Assembly: GCA_949299545.1 (NCBI GenBank)
Contig: CASGAM010000024.1
Coordinates: forward strand, 1-64,000
Source of the DNA: an uncultured Prevotellaceae bacterium
GTDB lineage: Bacteria > Bacteroidota > Bacteroidia > Bacteroidales > Bacteroidaceae
Direction of reading: 5' to 3'
Length of the DNA: 64,000 nt
Below are positions 52,080 through 62,284 of the stretch, piece after piece. The notes below the pieces were generated by a model that was given only the letters and a program-made list of their open reading frames with translations, made no database searches and had not been told where the DNA came from. Position 1 is the stretch's first letter. Every line of letters begins with the position of its first letter. Both the position numbers and the translations under genes were made by a program.

Positions 52080-54620
52080 ATGTACAACAACAAGAAAAAC
52101 ACAGTTTTACTGCTATGTCTGCTCATGCTCGTGTCAGCAACAGGCATAGCGGCTGAAAAATTTGTCAGTTTCACACCGATAACAGACGGATTTGAATTGT
52201 CAACAAACAACAAGTCGGTAATGATTGCCGTCGATGCGGACGACCACAAAGGGGTAATGATTGCAGCAAACAATCTTTGCGCCGATTTCGGGCGGGTGAC
52301 CGGACAAGATGCTACCATTTCATCTGAAATCACAAATGCCACAAAAATCATTATTGGCTCAGTGGATAAAAGCAGTTTTATCCGTCAGCTCATCCGCGAA
52401 AAGAAAATAAACGGCAAGGAACTTGAAGGAAAAAGAGAAAAATACCTGATCACCACGGTGAGCGGGAAAGACGGTGAAAAGAACTTAATCATTGCCGGTA
52501 GTGACAAGCGAGGAACGATTTACGGCATCTACGAACTCTCAGAACAGATAGGTGTCAACCCTTGGTATTGGTGGGCAGACGTTCCAACAGAGAAACACGA
52601 TGCAATATTTATCAAGCCGGGTATTTATACCGACGGCGAACCCGCAGTATATTATCGCGGTATCTTCCTGAACGATGAAGCGCCGTGCCTGACAAGTTGG
52701 GTAAAAAACACATACGGTACGAATTACGGCGACCACAAATTTTACGCTCAGGTTTTTGAACTGATACTTCGCTTGAAAGGAAACTTCATTTGGCCGGCCA
52801 TGTGGAGTTGGGCGTTCTATGCCGACGACCCGCTTAATGGCAAGACCGCCGACGAGATGGGAATCATTGTGGGTACTTCGCACCACGAACCTATGGCGCG
52901 TAATCACCAGGAATGGGCACGCAAACGCCGGGAATACGGACAGTGGAATTATGAAACGAACAAAGAAGTCATTGACCGTTTCTTCCGGGAAGGAATCGAA
53001 CGCATGAAAGGTACAGAAGACGTTGTCACGATAGGCATGCGGGGTGACGGCGACGAAGCCATGAGCAAAGACGTAAATGTCAAGTTGCTGACCAAAGTCG
53101 TTGAGAACCAGCGTAAAATCATTAAGGATGTTACTAAACGTCCGGCCAAAGAAACGCCTCAGGTATGGGCTCTTTATAAGGAAGTCCTTCAGTATTACGA
53201 AGCGGGTATGAAAGTTCCAGACGATGTTATCATGCTCTTGACTGACGACAACTGGGGCAATGTGTGCCGTTTGCCAAATGAAAAAGAACGCAAACATCCC
53301 GGCGGATGGGGAATGTATTATCACGTAGACTATGTCGGTGCGCCCCGTAACTCCAAATGGCTGAACGTGACTCCTATCCAGAATATGTGGGAACAACTGC
53401 AACTGACATACAGCTATGGAGTTGACAAACTGTGGATTCTGAATGTCGGCGATTTGAAACCGATGGAATATCCTATCACATTGTTTCTTGACATGGCATG
53501 GAATCCGAAAGAATACACTGCCGGAACATTGCTGGAACATCCGCAAAAGTTCTGTACTCAAATCTTCGGCGAAGAACAAGGCCTGGAAGCAGCTCGCATC
53601 CTGAACCTTTATTCAAAATACAACGGGCGTGTAACTCCGGAAATGCTTGACAGAAGAACCTACAATATCAATACAGGCGAATGGAAACAAGTTGCTGACG
53701 AGTATGTCAAATTAGAAGCGGAAGCATTACGTCAATATATCACTTTGAAACCTGAATATCGGGACGCTTACAAGCAACTGATTTTATTCCCGGTACAAGC
53801 AATGGCTAACCTTTACGAGATGTACTATGCACAAGCAATGAACCACAAGTTGTATGCAGAAAACAATCCGCAAGCCAATGAATGGGCGGACAAAGTAGAG
53901 CAAGCATTCGCGCGTGACAAAATGCTATGCGACGATTACAACCACACTATGTCCAACGGAAAATGGAATGGCATGATGACCCAAAAGCATATCGGCTATA
54001 CGTCATGGAACGATAATTTCAGGGCCGATATTCTACCTGCAACAAAACGAATCGAAAATCCGAAAGAAGCTGTCGGAGGCTACGTTTTCAGTAACAGCAA
54101 CGGCTATGTATCCATGGAAGCCGAACATTATTTCAGCGCTACAAATTCAGAAAAAGCCAGTTGGACACATATTCCTTATGTTGGGCGCACTTTAGGCGGT
54201 ATGGCGCTCATGCCATATACCGAACCAACCGAGGGAGCCACTATTTCATATAAGATGAACATACCACAAGGAATTGACTCTGTCACTGTACATGTCATCG
54301 TAAAATCCACATTGGCTTTCCATAATCCCGAAGGTCACCGTTATACTATAGGTTTTGAAGGTGGCAATGAAGTTACAGTCAATTTCAATCACAACCTGAA
54401 CGAAAGACCTGAGAACGTATACACACACTATTATCCTACAGTTGCACGACGGGTCATCGAAAAGAAAGTGCGACTGGGCTTGGCAAATTCATCTACCGGA
54501 ATACAAACATTGGTATTTAAGCCCATAGAACCGGGAACTGTTTTAGAAAAGATCGTCGTTGACTACGGCGGTTACCAGCCATCATATCTTTTTATGAATG
54601 AATCTCCTTGTAAAAGATAA
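52080..54620 (+). CDS. Family 115 alpha-glucuronidase
   Basis: 846 residues with a signal peptide (about 1-24, MYNNKKNTVLLLCLLMLVSATGIAA). GH115 enzymes remove (4-O-methyl)glucuronic acid from internal positions of glucuronoxylan. Family stretches include GTIYGIYELSEQIGVNPWYWWADVP (read in two parts), YRGIFLNDEAPCLTSW, LRLKGNFIWPAMWSWAF, GIIVGTSHHEPMARNHQEW, ILNVGDLKPMEYPI and the C-terminal beta-sandwich with VVDYGGYQPSY. The length is typical. It is the first gene of the plus-strand xylan unit; the next gene starts 21 bases after its stop. Confidence 0.93.
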   Translation: MYNNKKNTVLLLCLLMLVSATGIAAEKFVSFTPITDGFELSTNNKSVMIAVDADDHKGVMIAANNLCADFGRVTGQDATISSEITNATKIIIGSVDKSSFIRQLIREKKINGKELEGKREKYLITTVSGKDGEKNLIIAGSDKRGTIYGIYELSEQIGVNPWYWWADVPTEKHDAIFIKPGIYTDGEPAVYYRGIFLNDEAPCLTSWVKNTYGTNYGDHKFYAQVFELILRLKGNFIWPAMWSWAFYADDPLNGKTADEMGIIVGTSHHEPMARNHQEWARKRREYGQWNYETNKEVIDRFFREGIERMKGTEDVVTIGMRGDGDEAMSKDVNVKLLTKVVENQRKIIKDVTKRPAKETPQVWALYKEVLQYYEAGMKVPDDVIMLLTDDNWGNVCRLPNEKERKHPGGWGMYYHVDYVGAPRNSKWLNVTPIQNMWEQLQLTYSYGVDKLWILNVGDLKPMEYPITLFLDMAWNPKEYTAGTLLEHPQKFCTQIFGEEQGLEAARILNLYSKYNGRVTPEMLDRRTYNINTGEWKQVADEYVKLEAEALRQYITLKPEYRDAYKQLILFPVQAMANLYEMYYAQAMNHKLYAENNPQANEWADKVEQAFARDKMLCDDYNHTMSNGKWNGMMTQKHIGYTSWNDNFRADILPATKRIENPKEAVGGYVFSNSNGYVSMEAEHYFSATNSEKASWTHIPYVGRTLGGMALMPYTEPTEGATISYKMNIPQGIDSVTVHVIVKSTLAFHNPEGHRYTIGFEGGNEVTVNFNHNLNERPENVYTHYYPTVARRVIEKKVRLGLANSSTGIQTLVFKPIEPGTVLEKIVVDYGGYQPSYLFMNESPCKR

Positions 54621-54641
54621 CGACCTAAATTAAAGAATACT

Positions 54642-57539
54642 ATGACACAAAAAAGAAAACTCACAATATCTATGCTACTATTCTGTAGCATAGGTATTTA
54701 TTCCCAAAACAATGCATCTGTCACCATTGATACCGAAACAAAGTATCAAAAGATAGACGGTTTTGGCGGGTGTGGCATGAACGGTCAATGGGCAGATGTC
54801 ATGACAAAAGAGCAAGTAGACCTGTTGTGGAGCCCGGAAGGCATGGGTTACAATATTATGCGTATCCGTATCAATCCGGACGAAAGCGGATGGAACAGTT
54901 ATGTCAACCCCGTAAAGTGGGCAAAGGAATACGGTGCTTTCATTTTTGCCACACCGTGGACTCCCCCTTATCGCTTCAAAGTCGGTGCAGAACAGACATG
55001 GGGACAATCATCCAACCATGGACATATCAACACCGACAGTATCGAATCATACGCAAAATGGCTCGAACGCTACCGCCAGCACATGGCTGATCAGGATGCT
55101 GCCATTGACATGATTTCCATACAGAACGAATGCGATTATGACCCAGATTATGAAGGTTGCCTTTACACTGTCAGCGAAATGACACAAATGATCAGCGCCG
55201 CACGCCAATACATCTCTCCCGAATGTAAAGTCATGGCACCGGAATGCTTCGGATGGGACAGCCACAAATACAATCGCGAACTGGTGACATCAGCCGCCGT
55301 ACGTAACAACGTGGATATTTGGGGCAACCATATCTATGGCGTCAACGACATGACATACGTGAATTACGTAAGCAACCTTACTAAGAAACCTATGTGGATG
55401 ACAGAGTACATTTTCGACGAAGACAAAGTGGGAGACTGGGAATGCGCCTGTAATTTCATGGAAAGCATTGACGAATGCCTGCGGAACGGTTTCAGCGCAT
55501 ACGTCTATTACAATATGCTCAACCACATGTTCGGTGACGGGAAAGGAGGCGGTAATCCAAATCAGCTCAGTTCATTTGCCTATGTCATGGGGCACTACGC
55601 CAAATATGCCACCGGTATGACACGTATCAAGGCTACATTCACTGACAACAATGCGACACCGGTAAAAGGTTCGGCTTACGTGAGCGAAAGCGGCGATACG
55701 GTAAGCCTCTTTGTCCTCAACCGCTCCGGAAATACAGTCACACTAAACGTCACATTACCATTTGCACCCAAACAAGTGCGCAGTGTATTGACAAACGCCG
55801 TGCGTAACCACTACACACAAGACGTCAGTACACTATACGGGGAAACGACCACGCCGGCAATCACGCTGTCTGCCAATACCTTCTACACTATACTGTTCAT
55901 AAAATCTGAAGCAGAAGAACCACAACCCGGTGAGATGGTCATTGCCGAGCCTTTCAAAGCATCATCAATAATCAATCCGCTCAATCCATATTATTTCTGC
56001 GCCGACCCGACCGCCATTGAATACAACGGTCGAATGTATGTATATGGAACATTTGACCAACAGCAGTTTGAAACAACCGGTGGGTTGTCTACAAACACCT
56101 ATGAGCATATCAAATCATTAATAATGATGTCAACTGAAGACCAGGTTAACTGGACATACCACGGCATCATTGATATGAAAGCTGTCTGCGGTGACTGGCT
56201 GACAGCCTCATGGGCACCTTCCATCGTTTCAAGGGAAGAATCAGACGGGAAAACCCATTTTTACCTGTATTTCTCCAACAGCGGAGGCGGCGTAGGTGTC
56301 ATCACAGCCACCTCACCCGTAGGCCCGTGGACTGACCCGTTGGGAAAAAATCTCATCTCCGGTAGTACCCCCGGATTAGGGCTTTGTAGCACGCCGTTCG
56401 ATCCGGGTGTCGTCATTGACGACGAAGGGACTGCCTGGTTGGCTTTTGGCGGAGGAAACCCCAATGCGGAGGGAACAGACCTCCTGCCCGGTAATGCACG
56501 TATCGTACGCTTGGGCGAAGACATGATTTCCTTAGACAGCGACATCATGCCGATTCCTGCGCCCTATCATTTTGAAGCCAATGAACTGAACTTTATGGGT
56601 GGCAAGTTCGTCTACACCTACTGTACAAGCTGGCGTGAGCGCACCGACTGGCCTTCATACGGAAGTACCCTCAGCGCACCGTCATCATGCAGCATGTGCT
56701 ATATGATAACCGACACACCGCTCGATCCGAACAGTTGGAAATACAAAGGCGAGTACTTTAGCAATCCGGGCAATTTTGGTTATCCTTACGGCAACAACCA
56801 TACCCACTTGCAGAAGTTCGGTAACAGTTACTACCTGCTCTACCACACACAGGCCCTGGAACAGCAAATGGGTATCAACGGAGGATACAGGAGCATTGCC
56901 ATGAACAAATGTACGGTTATAGAAAAATCGCAACGCATTTCAGACGTAACAGCCTCCAACACGGGAGTATCACAACTATCCGCAAAACGGGTGAATGCTT
57001 ATCTCAGGCAAGAAGCCGAACATATCTGCACGGCAGCCGGACTGACCGGAGAAAGTATCGATGGAAGCAATAATATATGTCTGAAGATACCGCAAGCCGG
57101 CGCATGGACGATGGTCAAAGGCGTTCAGTTCAACACCACGGGAACAGAGAAATTCACAGCTCGCGTGGCAGGAGAAGGCAGTCTGGAAATCCGCCTCGAC
57201 AACATAGAAGCAGAACCTGTCCTCTCACTCAATTTCTCAACATCAGGTTTCCAGGATGTCGAAATAGCCTGCGACACCCTCATAACAAGTTTGCACGACG
57301 TATATTTCCTTTTCACAAAAGCCAATGGTGAAGTTGCATTCGACTCGTGGATATTTACGGAAAAAGGTGCCGACGGAATCAAAGATGCGGGCACAAACAT
57401 GAAAACACCGTCAGGTTATGAATTCTACAGCCTTAGCGGCGTACGACTCGCGGCTAAACCGGAAACAGGTATCTATATCCGCAAAACATTCTATTCGGAC
57501 GGTAGTTGTGAGACAAAGACGGAAATATCCGGCAAGTAA
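54642..57539 (+). CDS. Bimodular GH30-GH43 xylan enzyme with CBM6-like domain
   Basis: 965 residues with signal peptide (about 1-21). GH30 barrel and side sandwich (about 25-420) open with YQKIDGFGGCGMNGQW. Glu163 in SIQNECDYDP is the acid/base (Cys replaces the usual Pro after NE), and Glu255 in MWMTEYIFDE is the nucleophile; GH30 members near this are glucuronoxylanases or xylobiohydrolases. A GH43 propeller (about 440-785) follows, with Asp455 in FCADPTAIEY as its base. A CBM6-like sandwich (about 800-905) and a short tail resembling a sorting domain (YSLSGVRLAAKPETGIYI) end the protein. A single chain combining backbone cutting and side-group removal. Confidence 0.9.
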   Translation: MTQKRKLTISMLLFCSIGIYSQNNASVTIDTETKYQKIDGFGGCGMNGQWADVMTKEQVDLLWSPEGMGYNIMRIRINPDESGWNSYVNPVKWAKEYGAFIFATPWTPPYRFKVGAEQTWGQSSNHGHINTDSIESYAKWLERYRQHMADQDAAIDMISIQNECDYDPDYEGCLYTVSEMTQMISAARQYISPECKVMAPECFGWDSHKYNRELVTSAAVRNNVDIWGNHIYGVNDMTYVNYVSNLTKKPMWMTEYIFDEDKVGDWECACNFMESIDECLRNGFSAYVYYNMLNHMFGDGKGGGNPNQLSSFAYVMGHYAKYATGMTRIKATFTDNNATPVKGSAYVSESGDTVSLFVLNRSGNTVTLNVTLPFAPKQVRSVLTNAVRNHYTQDVSTLYGETTTPAITLSANTFYTILFIKSEAEEPQPGEMVIAEPFKASSIINPLNPYYFCADPTAIEYNGRMYVYGTFDQQQFETTGGLSTNTYEHIKSLIMMSTEDQVNWTYHGIIDMKAVCGDWLTASWAPSIVSREESDGKTHFYLYFSNSGGGVGVITATSPVGPWTDPLGKNLISGSTPGLGLCSTPFDPGVVIDDEGTAWLAFGGGNPNAEGTDLLPGNARIVRLGEDMISLDSDIMPIPAPYHFEANELNFMGGKFVYTYCTSWRERTDWPSYGSTLSAPSSCSMCYMITDTPLDPNSWKYKGEYFSNPGNFGYPYGNNHTHLQKFGNSYYLLYHTQALEQQMGINGGYRSIAMNKCTVIEKSQRISDVTASNTGVSQLSAKRVNAYLRQEAEHICTAAGLTGESIDGSNNICLKIPQAGAWTMVKGVQFNTTGTEKFTARVAGEGSLEIRLDNIEAEPVLSLNFSTSGFQDVEIACDTLITSLHDVYFLFTKANGEVAFDSWIFTEKGADGIKDAGTNMKTPSGYEFYSLSGVRLAAKPETGIYIRKTFYSDGSCETKTEISGK

Positions 57540-57567
57540 TATAACTACAACGACCCTAATATGACAA

Positions 57568-57620
57568 AAAGGACGGAGCTTCAGACACAACAAAAGTTGT
57601 TCTTACAGTTATCGTCCTTT
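57568..57620 (+). terminator. Hairpin after the GH30-GH43 gene
   Basis: AAAGGACG (57568-57575) pairs with CGTCCTTT (57613-57620), with an inner ACAAC/GTTGT stem. The following sequence is only moderately T-rich, so it may be a weak terminator or a transcript-stabilising structure. The remainder of 57540-57770 holds the promoter at 57741 and nothing else I can support. Confidence 0.55.
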
Positions 57621-57740
57621 ACATATCTTTTAATGTTAAACTGTAAAAAAGAACCATGAAACGCCTCTAAAAACAAGGATTTTCAACCACGTTACTGTTT
57701 ACATCAACATAATTATTACTTAAACAAGGAACAAATCACA

Positions 57741-57748
57741 TAATTTTG
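57741..57748 (+). promoter_or_regulatory. -7 element of the GH43-CBM6/GH31 unit
   Basis: TAATTTTG, exact TAnnTTTG, 22 bases before the ATG at 57771. Confidence 0.5.
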
Positions 57749-57770
57749 TATAACCATAAAAACAAGAGAC

Positions 57771-59138
57771 ATGAAAACAAAGAAAATTACAATCTCAACA
57801 GCAATTCTGTTAGCAAGCTGCTGCCTGAATGCACAGGAAAACAAGCAAAATGTTCAGGAACTGAACTTGCCAATCATCCAGACCAAATTCACAGCCGACC
57901 CTGCACCAATGGTTCATAATGATACCATTTATTTATATACCTCTCACGACGAAGATGACGCCGAAGGCTTTAAGATGGAAAACTGGTTGCTCTATACTTC
58001 CACCGACATGGTGAACTGGCAAGACCGTGGTTCCATCGCATCCCTGAAAGACTTCAAATGGTACAAAGGCAACAATGGTGCCTGGGCTGCGTGCGTTGTG
58101 GAACGTAACGGCAAATTCTACATGTACTGCCCCATCCACGGAAACGGTATCGGCGTATTGGTCGGCGACTCTCCCTACGGCCCCTTTAAAGACCCGATAG
58201 GCAAACCACTCGTGTGGCAAAGGGAACATTGGGAAGACATCGACCCGACGGTGTTTATCGACGACGACGGCCAGGCATACATGTACTGGGGAAATCCTAA
58301 CGTATATTATGTAAAACTCAATGAAGACATGATTTCCTATTCCGGCGACATCGTCAAGCTGCCCAGAATAAAGGACTATCAGGAAGGGCCGTGGTTCTAC
58401 AAGCGCAACAATCACTACTATTTGGCTTTCGCCTCAACCTGTTGTCCCGAAGGTATCGGCTACGCCATGAGCGACAGTCCGACTGGCCCGTGGGAATATA
58501 AAGGCCACATCATGGACCATACCCCACAGACACGCGGCAACCATCCCGGTATTATCGACTACAAAGGCAAATCATACTGTTTCGGCCAGAATTATGACGT
58601 TTTCCGCTTTGAGACAAGCCGGCACGCGGAACGTAGGTCCGTATCGGCAGCAGAAATGACATACAACGCAGACGGTACCATTCAGGAATTGCCATACTTC
58701 TTCGAATGTAAATTGGAACAGATAGAAAATTTCAATCCGTACCGTAAAGTGGAAGCAGAAACCATGGCATGGGGTTACGGTCTGCAAACCACTCCAAAAA
58801 ACACTTGGGCACGTGACCGCTGGAACCAGCTCGTCACAAACATCGACAACAACGAATACATTAAAATCAAAGGTGTAGATTTCAAGAACGGCGCGACATC
58901 GTTCAAGGTTTCCGCTTCATGCCATCTCTATGGCGGCAGCATAGAAATCCGCCTCGACGACGTGGAAGGCACTTGTATCGGCACTGTCAATATCACCAAC
59001 ACCAAAGACAACCTGAAGACATTTGAAACAAAGGTAAAATCCGTGAAAGGCGTTCACGACCTCTACTTAGTCTTCAAAGGATGCAAGCAACAACAACGGA
59101 ACTTGTTCATGCTTGACTGGTGGGAATTCAGCAAGTAA
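57771..59138 (+). CDS. Secreted GH43 enzyme with CBM6-like domain
   Basis: 455 residues with signal peptide (about 1-22). The GH43 propeller begins KFTADPAPMVHND, where Asp43 is the predicted base. DIDPTVFIDDDGQAYMYWG holds the modulating Asp, and EGPWFYKRNNHYYLAFAS the catalytic Glu. GNHPGIIDYKGKSYCFG is typical of arabinofuranosidase/xylosidase members. A CBM6-like sandwich (about 325-455) with NNEYIKIKGVDFKNGA and GGSIEIRLD follows and probably binds xylan. Followed by GH31 after 89 bases without a clear promoter. Confidence 0.92.
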   Translation: MKTKKITISTAILLASCCLNAQENKQNVQELNLPIIQTKFTADPAPMVHNDTIYLYTSHDEDDAEGFKMENWLLYTSTDMVNWQDRGSIASLKDFKWYKGNNGAWAACVVERNGKFYMYCPIHGNGIGVLVGDSPYGPFKDPIGKPLVWQREHWEDIDPTVFIDDDGQAYMYWGNPNVYYVKLNEDMISYSGDIVKLPRIKDYQEGPWFYKRNNHYYLAFASTCCPEGIGYAMSDSPTGPWEYKGHIMDHTPQTRGNHPGIIDYKGKSYCFGQNYDVFRFETSRHAERRSVSAAEMTYNADGTIQELPYFFECKLEQIENFNPYRKVEAETMAWGYGLQTTPKNTWARDRWNQLVTNIDNNEYIKIKGVDFKNGATSFKVSASCHLYGGSIEIRLDDVEGTCIGTVNITNTKDNLKTFETKVKSVKGVHDLYLVFKGCKQQQRNLFMLDWWEFSK

Positions 59139-59227
59139 ATATGCAAGACATTCCCCGGTAAGGTTTTAAATGCCCTTCGTGACGCATACAGTTAACAACG
59201 TTTTATATACATAAATTCATTAACAAC

Positions 59228-61675
59228 ATGAGAAAAAGTATCAAATTACTGACACTTTGCCTGTTACCGGCCTTGGCATGCGCCCAGGACTACGAACAGA
59301 CGGAAACAGGCATCAGGACTGCTGTCAACGGTGGCTCTGTCAACCTCGAAGTACAGTGGTTCACGCCACGAAGCGTACGAATACTGAAAACGCCACAGGA
59401 CAAGGATGTTAAAAAACAAAGCCTTTCCGTCATCGCGGAGCCCCAAAATCCCGGTATCAAGATTTCTACCGACAAAGGGGACAATGTCACGATGCGAAGC
59501 AAAGAACTTTCCGTCACCGTCAACACGCAAAACGGTGTCGTAACTTATGCCAAACCCGACGGAACCGTGTTGTTGGCGGAAAAGGAGAACAACAAGCCTT
59601 TCACCGCCACCAATGATGCCGGACGCAACACCTACATCGTTTACCAGGGCTTTGCCGTCGGCCAGGACGAAGGACTGTACGGATTAGGGCAGTTGCAAAA
59701 CGGAAAAATGATGCAACGCAACATGACCAAAGCGCTTGCGCAAGGCAATACCGAGGATGTCACCCCATTTTTCCAATCGACTAAAGGTTACGGCGTTTTC
59801 TGGGACAATTACTCGGTAACCACGTATACCGACAATCAGCAGGAGACGTCGTTCAGTTCCATCGTAGGCGACTGCATCGACTATTACTTCATGTACGGAG
59901 GTTCTGCCGACGGGGTCATTGCCGAAGCACGTGCCCTCACGGGTGAGGTACCGATGATGCCGCTCTGGAGCTACGGTTTCCTGCAGAGTAAGGAACGTTA
60001 CAAGAGTCAGGATGAAACAGTCGGAGTCGTGAAGAAATACCGCGAGTTGGGCATCCCTATCGACTGTATCATTCAGGACTGGCAATATTGGGGTCATAAT
60101 TATCTGTGGAACGCCATGGACTTCCAGAATCCGGCCTATAACAATCCGAAGAAAATGATTGATGACGTTCACGCCATGAACGCGCGCATCATGATTTCCA
60201 TCTGGTCGTCTTTCGGCCCTGCCACAAAGCCTTACCGTGCCTTAGACAAGGAAGGATTGCTGTTCGACATGGAAACATGGCCGCAATCCGGTGTAGACGG
60301 CTGGCCACCCAACATGGAATATCCTTCCGGTGTACGTGTCTATGACGCTTACAGTCCCAAAGCCCGTGATATTTACTGGGACCACCTCAACAAAGGTATC
60401 TTCCAACTCGGCATGGACGGCTGGTGGATGGATTCAACCGAACCCGACCACTTCAACCACCGCGAAGCTGATTTCGACCGTCAGACCTATCTCGGCTCAT
60501 ACCGCAGCGTGCGCAACGCTTACCCGCTCATGACCGTAGGCGGCGTATATGACCATCAACGTGAAGTGACAAACGACCAACGTGTCATTATACTTACCCG
60601 TTCAGGATTTCTCGGACAACAGCGTTATGCCTCCAACGTGTGGACAGGCGACGTACAATCATCGTGGGACAATTTCCGCAGGCAAATTCCGGCAGGACTC
60701 AATTACTCCCTGACCGGTATGCCACACTGGAACACTGACCTGGGAGGATTCTTTGCAGGCTCCTACAACTCCAACGGGGTGAGCGCTACGAAAAGTCCGC
60801 TATATCAGGAGCTTTATGTGCGCTGGACACAATTCGGAACATTCTGTCCGATGATGCGCAGCCACGGCGCAGATGTTCCCCGTGAAATATACCTTTACGG
60901 AAAAGCGGGCGAACCTGTTTACGATGCCCTGGTTGATGCCGTCAAACTGCGCTATACCTTGCTGCCTTACATCTACTCAACATCATGGGAGGTTTCCAAA
61001 CATCAGTCTACTTTCATGAGAGCGCTCGTCATGGATTTCGCTGACGACCGACGTACATGGGACATCAACAGCGCATACATGTTCGGCAAGGCGTTCCTGG
61101 TAGCACCGGTTCTCCACGCACAATACACGCCTGAATCCAAGCAGAAGCAGCTGAAGGAAAATGACGGATGGAGCAAAGACAGCCGCACGAACATCAACAA
61201 TAACTTCAATGCCAACTTCAAAGAAGAAAAAAGCATGAAGGTTTATCTCCCGGCTGGCACGAAGTGGTACAACTACTGGACGGACGAATGCCTCAATGGC
61301 GGACAGGAAATAACCGTCACCACCACATTCAACCGTATCCCTCTTTTCGTACGTGCTGGCAGCATCGTCCCACTCGGCCCGGATGTGCAATACACGACAG
61401 AAAAGAAATGGGACAACCTGACACTGCGCGTTTACCCGGGTGCCGACGGCGAGTTCACACTCTATGAGGACGAGTTTGACAACTACAACTACGAGAAAGG
61501 CGCCTACACGGAAATACCGATGACGTGGAACAACAAGAAACGTACTCTTACCATCGGCGCCCGCAAAGGTAATTATGACGGGATGATAACCCACCGAAAG
61601 TTTACCGTAAAGAGTGCCGACGGAAAGGAAAAGACCGTAGAATACTCTGGAAAGAAAGTCACGGTAAAACTCTGA
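59228..61675 (+). CDS. Family 31 alpha-xylosidase-like glycosidase
   Basis: 815 residues with signal peptide (about 1-19, cleaved before QDYEQTE). GH31 marks: GLYGLGQLQNG (about 149-159), the barrel start MPLWSYGFLQSKERY, and the nucleophile Asp402 in GMDGWWMDSTEPD. TRSGFLGQQRYASNVWTGD and MPHWNTDLGGFF follow. The C-terminus is beta-sandwich with WYNYWTDECLNGG and RAGSIVPLGP. The DSTEPD variant and the overall length fit alpha-xylosidases rather than alpha-glucosidases, which would release alpha-1,6-xylose from xyloglucan oligosaccharides; specificity is not certain. Last gene of the xylan cluster, followed by a strong terminator. Confidence 0.9.
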   Translation: MRKSIKLLTLCLLPALACAQDYEQTETGIRTAVNGGSVNLEVQWFTPRSVRILKTPQDKDVKKQSLSVIAEPQNPGIKISTDKGDNVTMRSKELSVTVNTQNGVVTYAKPDGTVLLAEKENNKPFTATNDAGRNTYIVYQGFAVGQDEGLYGLGQLQNGKMMQRNMTKALAQGNTEDVTPFFQSTKGYGVFWDNYSVTTYTDNQQETSFSSIVGDCIDYYFMYGGSADGVIAEARALTGEVPMMPLWSYGFLQSKERYKSQDETVGVVKKYRELGIPIDCIIQDWQYWGHNYLWNAMDFQNPAYNNPKKMIDDVHAMNARIMISIWSSFGPATKPYRALDKEGLLFDMETWPQSGVDGWPPNMEYPSGVRVYDAYSPKARDIYWDHLNKGIFQLGMDGWWMDSTEPDHFNHREADFDRQTYLGSYRSVRNAYPLMTVGGVYDHQREVTNDQRVIILTRSGFLGQQRYASNVWTGDVQSSWDNFRRQIPAGLNYSLTGMPHWNTDLGGFFAGSYNSNGVSATKSPLYQELYVRWTQFGTFCPMMRSHGADVPREIYLYGKAGEPVYDALVDAVKLRYTLLPYIYSTSWEVSKHQSTFMRALVMDFADDRRTWDINSAYMFGKAFLVAPVLHAQYTPESKQKQLKENDGWSKDSRTNINNNFNANFKEEKSMKVYLPAGTKWYNYWTDECLNGGQEITVTTTFNRIPLFVRAGSIVPLGPDVQYTTEKKWDNLTLRVYPGADGEFTLYEDEFDNYNYEKGAYTEIPMTWNNKKRTLTIGARKGNYDGMITHRKFTVKSADGKEKTVEYSGKKVTVKL

Positions 61676-61726
61676 TTATCTTACCGCGACACCGTGATGC
61701 AAGATGTCGCGGATGTTCACCCTACA

Positions 61727-61761
61727 GTGGGCGCACCTTTTGCCGGTGCGCCCACTTTTTT
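61727..61761 (+). terminator. Terminator after the GH31 gene
   Basis: GTGGGCGCACC (61727-61737) pairs perfectly with GGTGCGCCCAC (61745-61755), 7-base loop, followed by TTTTTT. Confidence 0.95.
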
Positions 61762-61889
61762 GTCGCGTACATGACAGCGATAACATTACGTCCGCCATTC
61801 CCGAAACATGTCAAACGTCCCTCCCCCGGGGATACAAACAAGCATCAATAATCATTACAAAGAATCTCATACCGCAACGGTCAGAAATT

Positions 61890-61966
61890 ACAAGCGGTTG
61901 CAAAAAAATCTGCAAGCGCTTGCAACCAAATTTGCGACCTGTCGCCTCTACGAAGCGACAGGTCGC
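61890..61966. repeat. REP-like intergenic palindromes, copy 3
   Basis: A perfect palindrome TGCAAGCGCTTGCA (61911-61924) is followed by the GCGACCTGTCGC / GCGACAGGTCGC hairpin (61934-61945 with 61955-61966). The pairing of a GCAAGCGCTTGC element with the GCGACAGGTCGC core repeats the arrangement at 38-90. Between 61762 and 62185 I see no gene. Confidence 0.7.
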
Positions 61967-62185
61967 AGTATTGCGTATCCTCACATTATTGAACCGGCCC
62001 TGTAAGATGACATAACGGCCAGTACTTATATATCGCATAACCATTTATAAACAAGCAGATTATAATAATCCGGCAAATTAAGTCCTTACATTTGCAGATT
62101 AGTGGAGGGAGACAGTAGAAACAGGTGAGTCATATTACTCATCATCCATGGGAAAGTGTAAAAATTCTAACAAAACAAACCGCAA

Positions 62186-62228
62186 GAAAAGAAAAACCTG
62201 CCCTTGCAGGAAACGCAAGAGCAGGTTT
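62186..62228 (-). terminator. Terminator of the InlB-repeat protein gene
   Basis: On the minus strand AAACCTGC (complement of 62221-62228) pairs with GCAGGTTT (complement of 62194-62201), with an inner CTTGC/GCAAG stem, followed by TTCTTTTC. Confidence 0.85.
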
Positions 62229-62284
62229 GCCAAAATACTATGGCCGCCATCTTAAAAACGGCAACCGCTCATTATGAAAAGAGT

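Noticed and set aside
52539..53579. 346-residue open frame on the minus strand
   Set aside because: Antisense to the GH115 gene; no domain signature.
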